From Spongiibacter nanhainus (GTDB lineage Bacteria; Pseudomonadota; Gammaproteobacteria; Pseudomonadales; Spongiibacteraceae): DNA of 64,000 nucleotides. How positions within the stretch are numbered: the first letter of the stretch is position 1; the number at the start of each line of letters is the position of its first letter. Below are positions 63,392 through 64,000 of the stretch, in pieces. The stretch is from assembly GCF_016132545.1 (NCBI RefSeq), contig NZ_CP066167.1, positions 3,065,001-3,129,000 of the forward strand. Reading direction: 5' to 3'. The translations under genes were made by a program, and so were the position numbers. The notes under the pieces are model-generated. The model was not told the origin of the DNA, searched no databases, and saw nothing but the letters and a program-made list of their open reading frames with translations.

Positions 63392-63804
63392 CACATCACC
63401 ACCCGCTTAACAAATGCTGTGGGGACCGGAATTTTGGCTGCGGCAAGTGCAAAGGCCTCGCGCGCCAATTCTTCGGGCACACCCTCAACTTCATACAACA
63501 CTTTCCCGGGCTGAATCTGGGCTACCCAGTACTCGACATTACCCTTACCTTTACCCTGACGTACTTCCAGCGGCTTTTCGGTGATGGGCTTATCGGGAAA
63601 CACCCGAATCCAAATTTTCCCGCCCCGCTTGATGTGGCGAGTCATGGCACGACGCGCCGCTTCGATCTGGCGAGCGGTGATTCGTCCGCGACCTACGGCC
63701 TTCAGACCAAAATCACCAAAGCTGACTTTGCTGCCACGCTCTGCCAGACCGCGGTTGCGGCCCTTCTGTACCTTGCGAAACTTCGTGCGCTTCGGCTGTA
63801 ACAT
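63391..63804 (-). CDS. rplP: 50S ribosomal protein L16
   Basis: This 137-residue L16 starts [11 protein letters not shown] and has [13 protein letters not shown]. Its stop overlaps rpmC. It lies 12 bp after rpsC. Confidence 0.97.
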   Translation of the reverse strand: MLQPKRTKFRKVQKGRNRGLAERGSKVSFGDFGLKAVGRGRITARQIEAARRAMTRHIKRGGKIWIRVFPDKPITEKPLEVRQGKGKGNVEYWVAQIQPGKVLYEVEGVPEELAREAFALAAAKIPVPTAFVKRVVM

Positions 63805-63816
63805 CTTGCGTAACCC

Positions 63817-64000
63817 TTACTCTGAAACTTTCTTGGCCTTGGCTTCTACGGCATCGCGTTTTGTAGCGAGGACTTCACCTTTGAAGATCCACACTTTGAC
63901 ACCGATGATGCCGTACGTAGTCGCCGCTTCGTGGGTCGCGTAATCAATATCTGCACGCAGTGTATGCAGCGGCACACGACCTTCCCGATACCACTCTGTC
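63817..64000 (-). CDS. rpsC: 30S ribosomal protein S3, C-terminal part
   Basis: The last ~60 codons of S3 are present, ending at TAA 63817: [14 protein letters not shown] and [10 protein letters not shown] are the S3 signature. The N-terminal part lies beyond the right edge, where the rest of the S10 operon is expected. Confidence 0.96.
   Translation of the reverse strand, partial: TEWYREGRVPLHTLRADIDYATHEAATTYGIIGVKVWIFKGEVLATKRDAVEAKAKKVSE

Overview
The window reads as chromosome of a gammaproteobacterium, about 55% G+C by eye. The right third is the ribosomal-protein/rpoA cluster in canonical order (rpsC to rplQ, all minus strand). Other blocks have typical gammaproteobacterial synteny: rplU-rpmA-obgE-proB next to divergent ispB, fabA-fabB, ssb / MFS / divergent uvrA, and cpsG-galU. 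A free-living marine relative of Pseudomonas/Cellvibrionales-type lineages is plausible, but I cannot fix genus or order from the sequence alone.

Layout. 1-2.3 kb: an unrecognised partial minus-strand gene running off the left edge, a terminator, and an ISL3-family insertion sequence with one end duplicated in tandem. 2.3-8.6 kb: a LysR regulator divergent from a pirin, a small ORF, a DUF2798 membrane protein, a class I HMG-CoA reductase, then (minus) glucokinase and a formylglycine-generating-enzyme-like protein. 8.6-10.7 kb: a stand-alone, probably second, EF-G. 10.7-11.3 kb: non-coding DNA with a degenerate 24-bp tandem repeat.

11.2-22.0 kb is the most coherent accessory block and looks like a zinc-starvation island. 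One promoter overlapped by a Zur-box-like palindrome (11260-11276) precedes a co-directional run: a DksA paralogue lacking two of the four zinc cysteines, a COG0523 GTPase metallochaperone, a DUF1826 protein, a His-rich TonB-dependent receptor, a His-rich DUF2796 periplasmic protein, Zur itself, a MerC-like membrane protein, a HisI paralogue and a second COG0523 GTPase. After a perfect hairpin shared by convergent stop codons come a DUF3299 protein (minus) and, divergently, an ABC ATPase and a permease with a His-rich loop. The likely logic is metal capture at the outer membrane (receptor), periplasmic relay (DUF2796/DUF3299 plus ABC), cytosolic allocation (COG0523) and zinc-sparing replacement of zinc proteins (DksA2, possibly HisI), under one Zur.

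22-34.8 kb: TetR regulator, methyltransferase-like protein, a tandem Usp coupled to a SulP transporter, a spermidine-synthase-like protein, a TPR lipoprotein, and a seven-gene minus-strand envelope-glycan cluster (lpxL-like acyltransferase, ELM1-like protein, three glycosyltransferases, YrbL-like kinase-fold protein, sulfotransferase) with several 4-nt overlaps. 34.8-54 kb: housekeeping genes dgkA, rpsT, proB, obgE, rpmA, rplU, ispB, pgi, cpsG, galU, fabA, fabB, moeA, moaB, an RmlD-like reductase, ssb, an MFS transporter and uvrA. 54-64 kb: rplQ-rpoA-rpsD-rpsK-rpsM-rpmJ-secY and the spc/S10 ribosomal genes up to a partial rpsC. No tRNA, rRNA or CRISPR array was seen.
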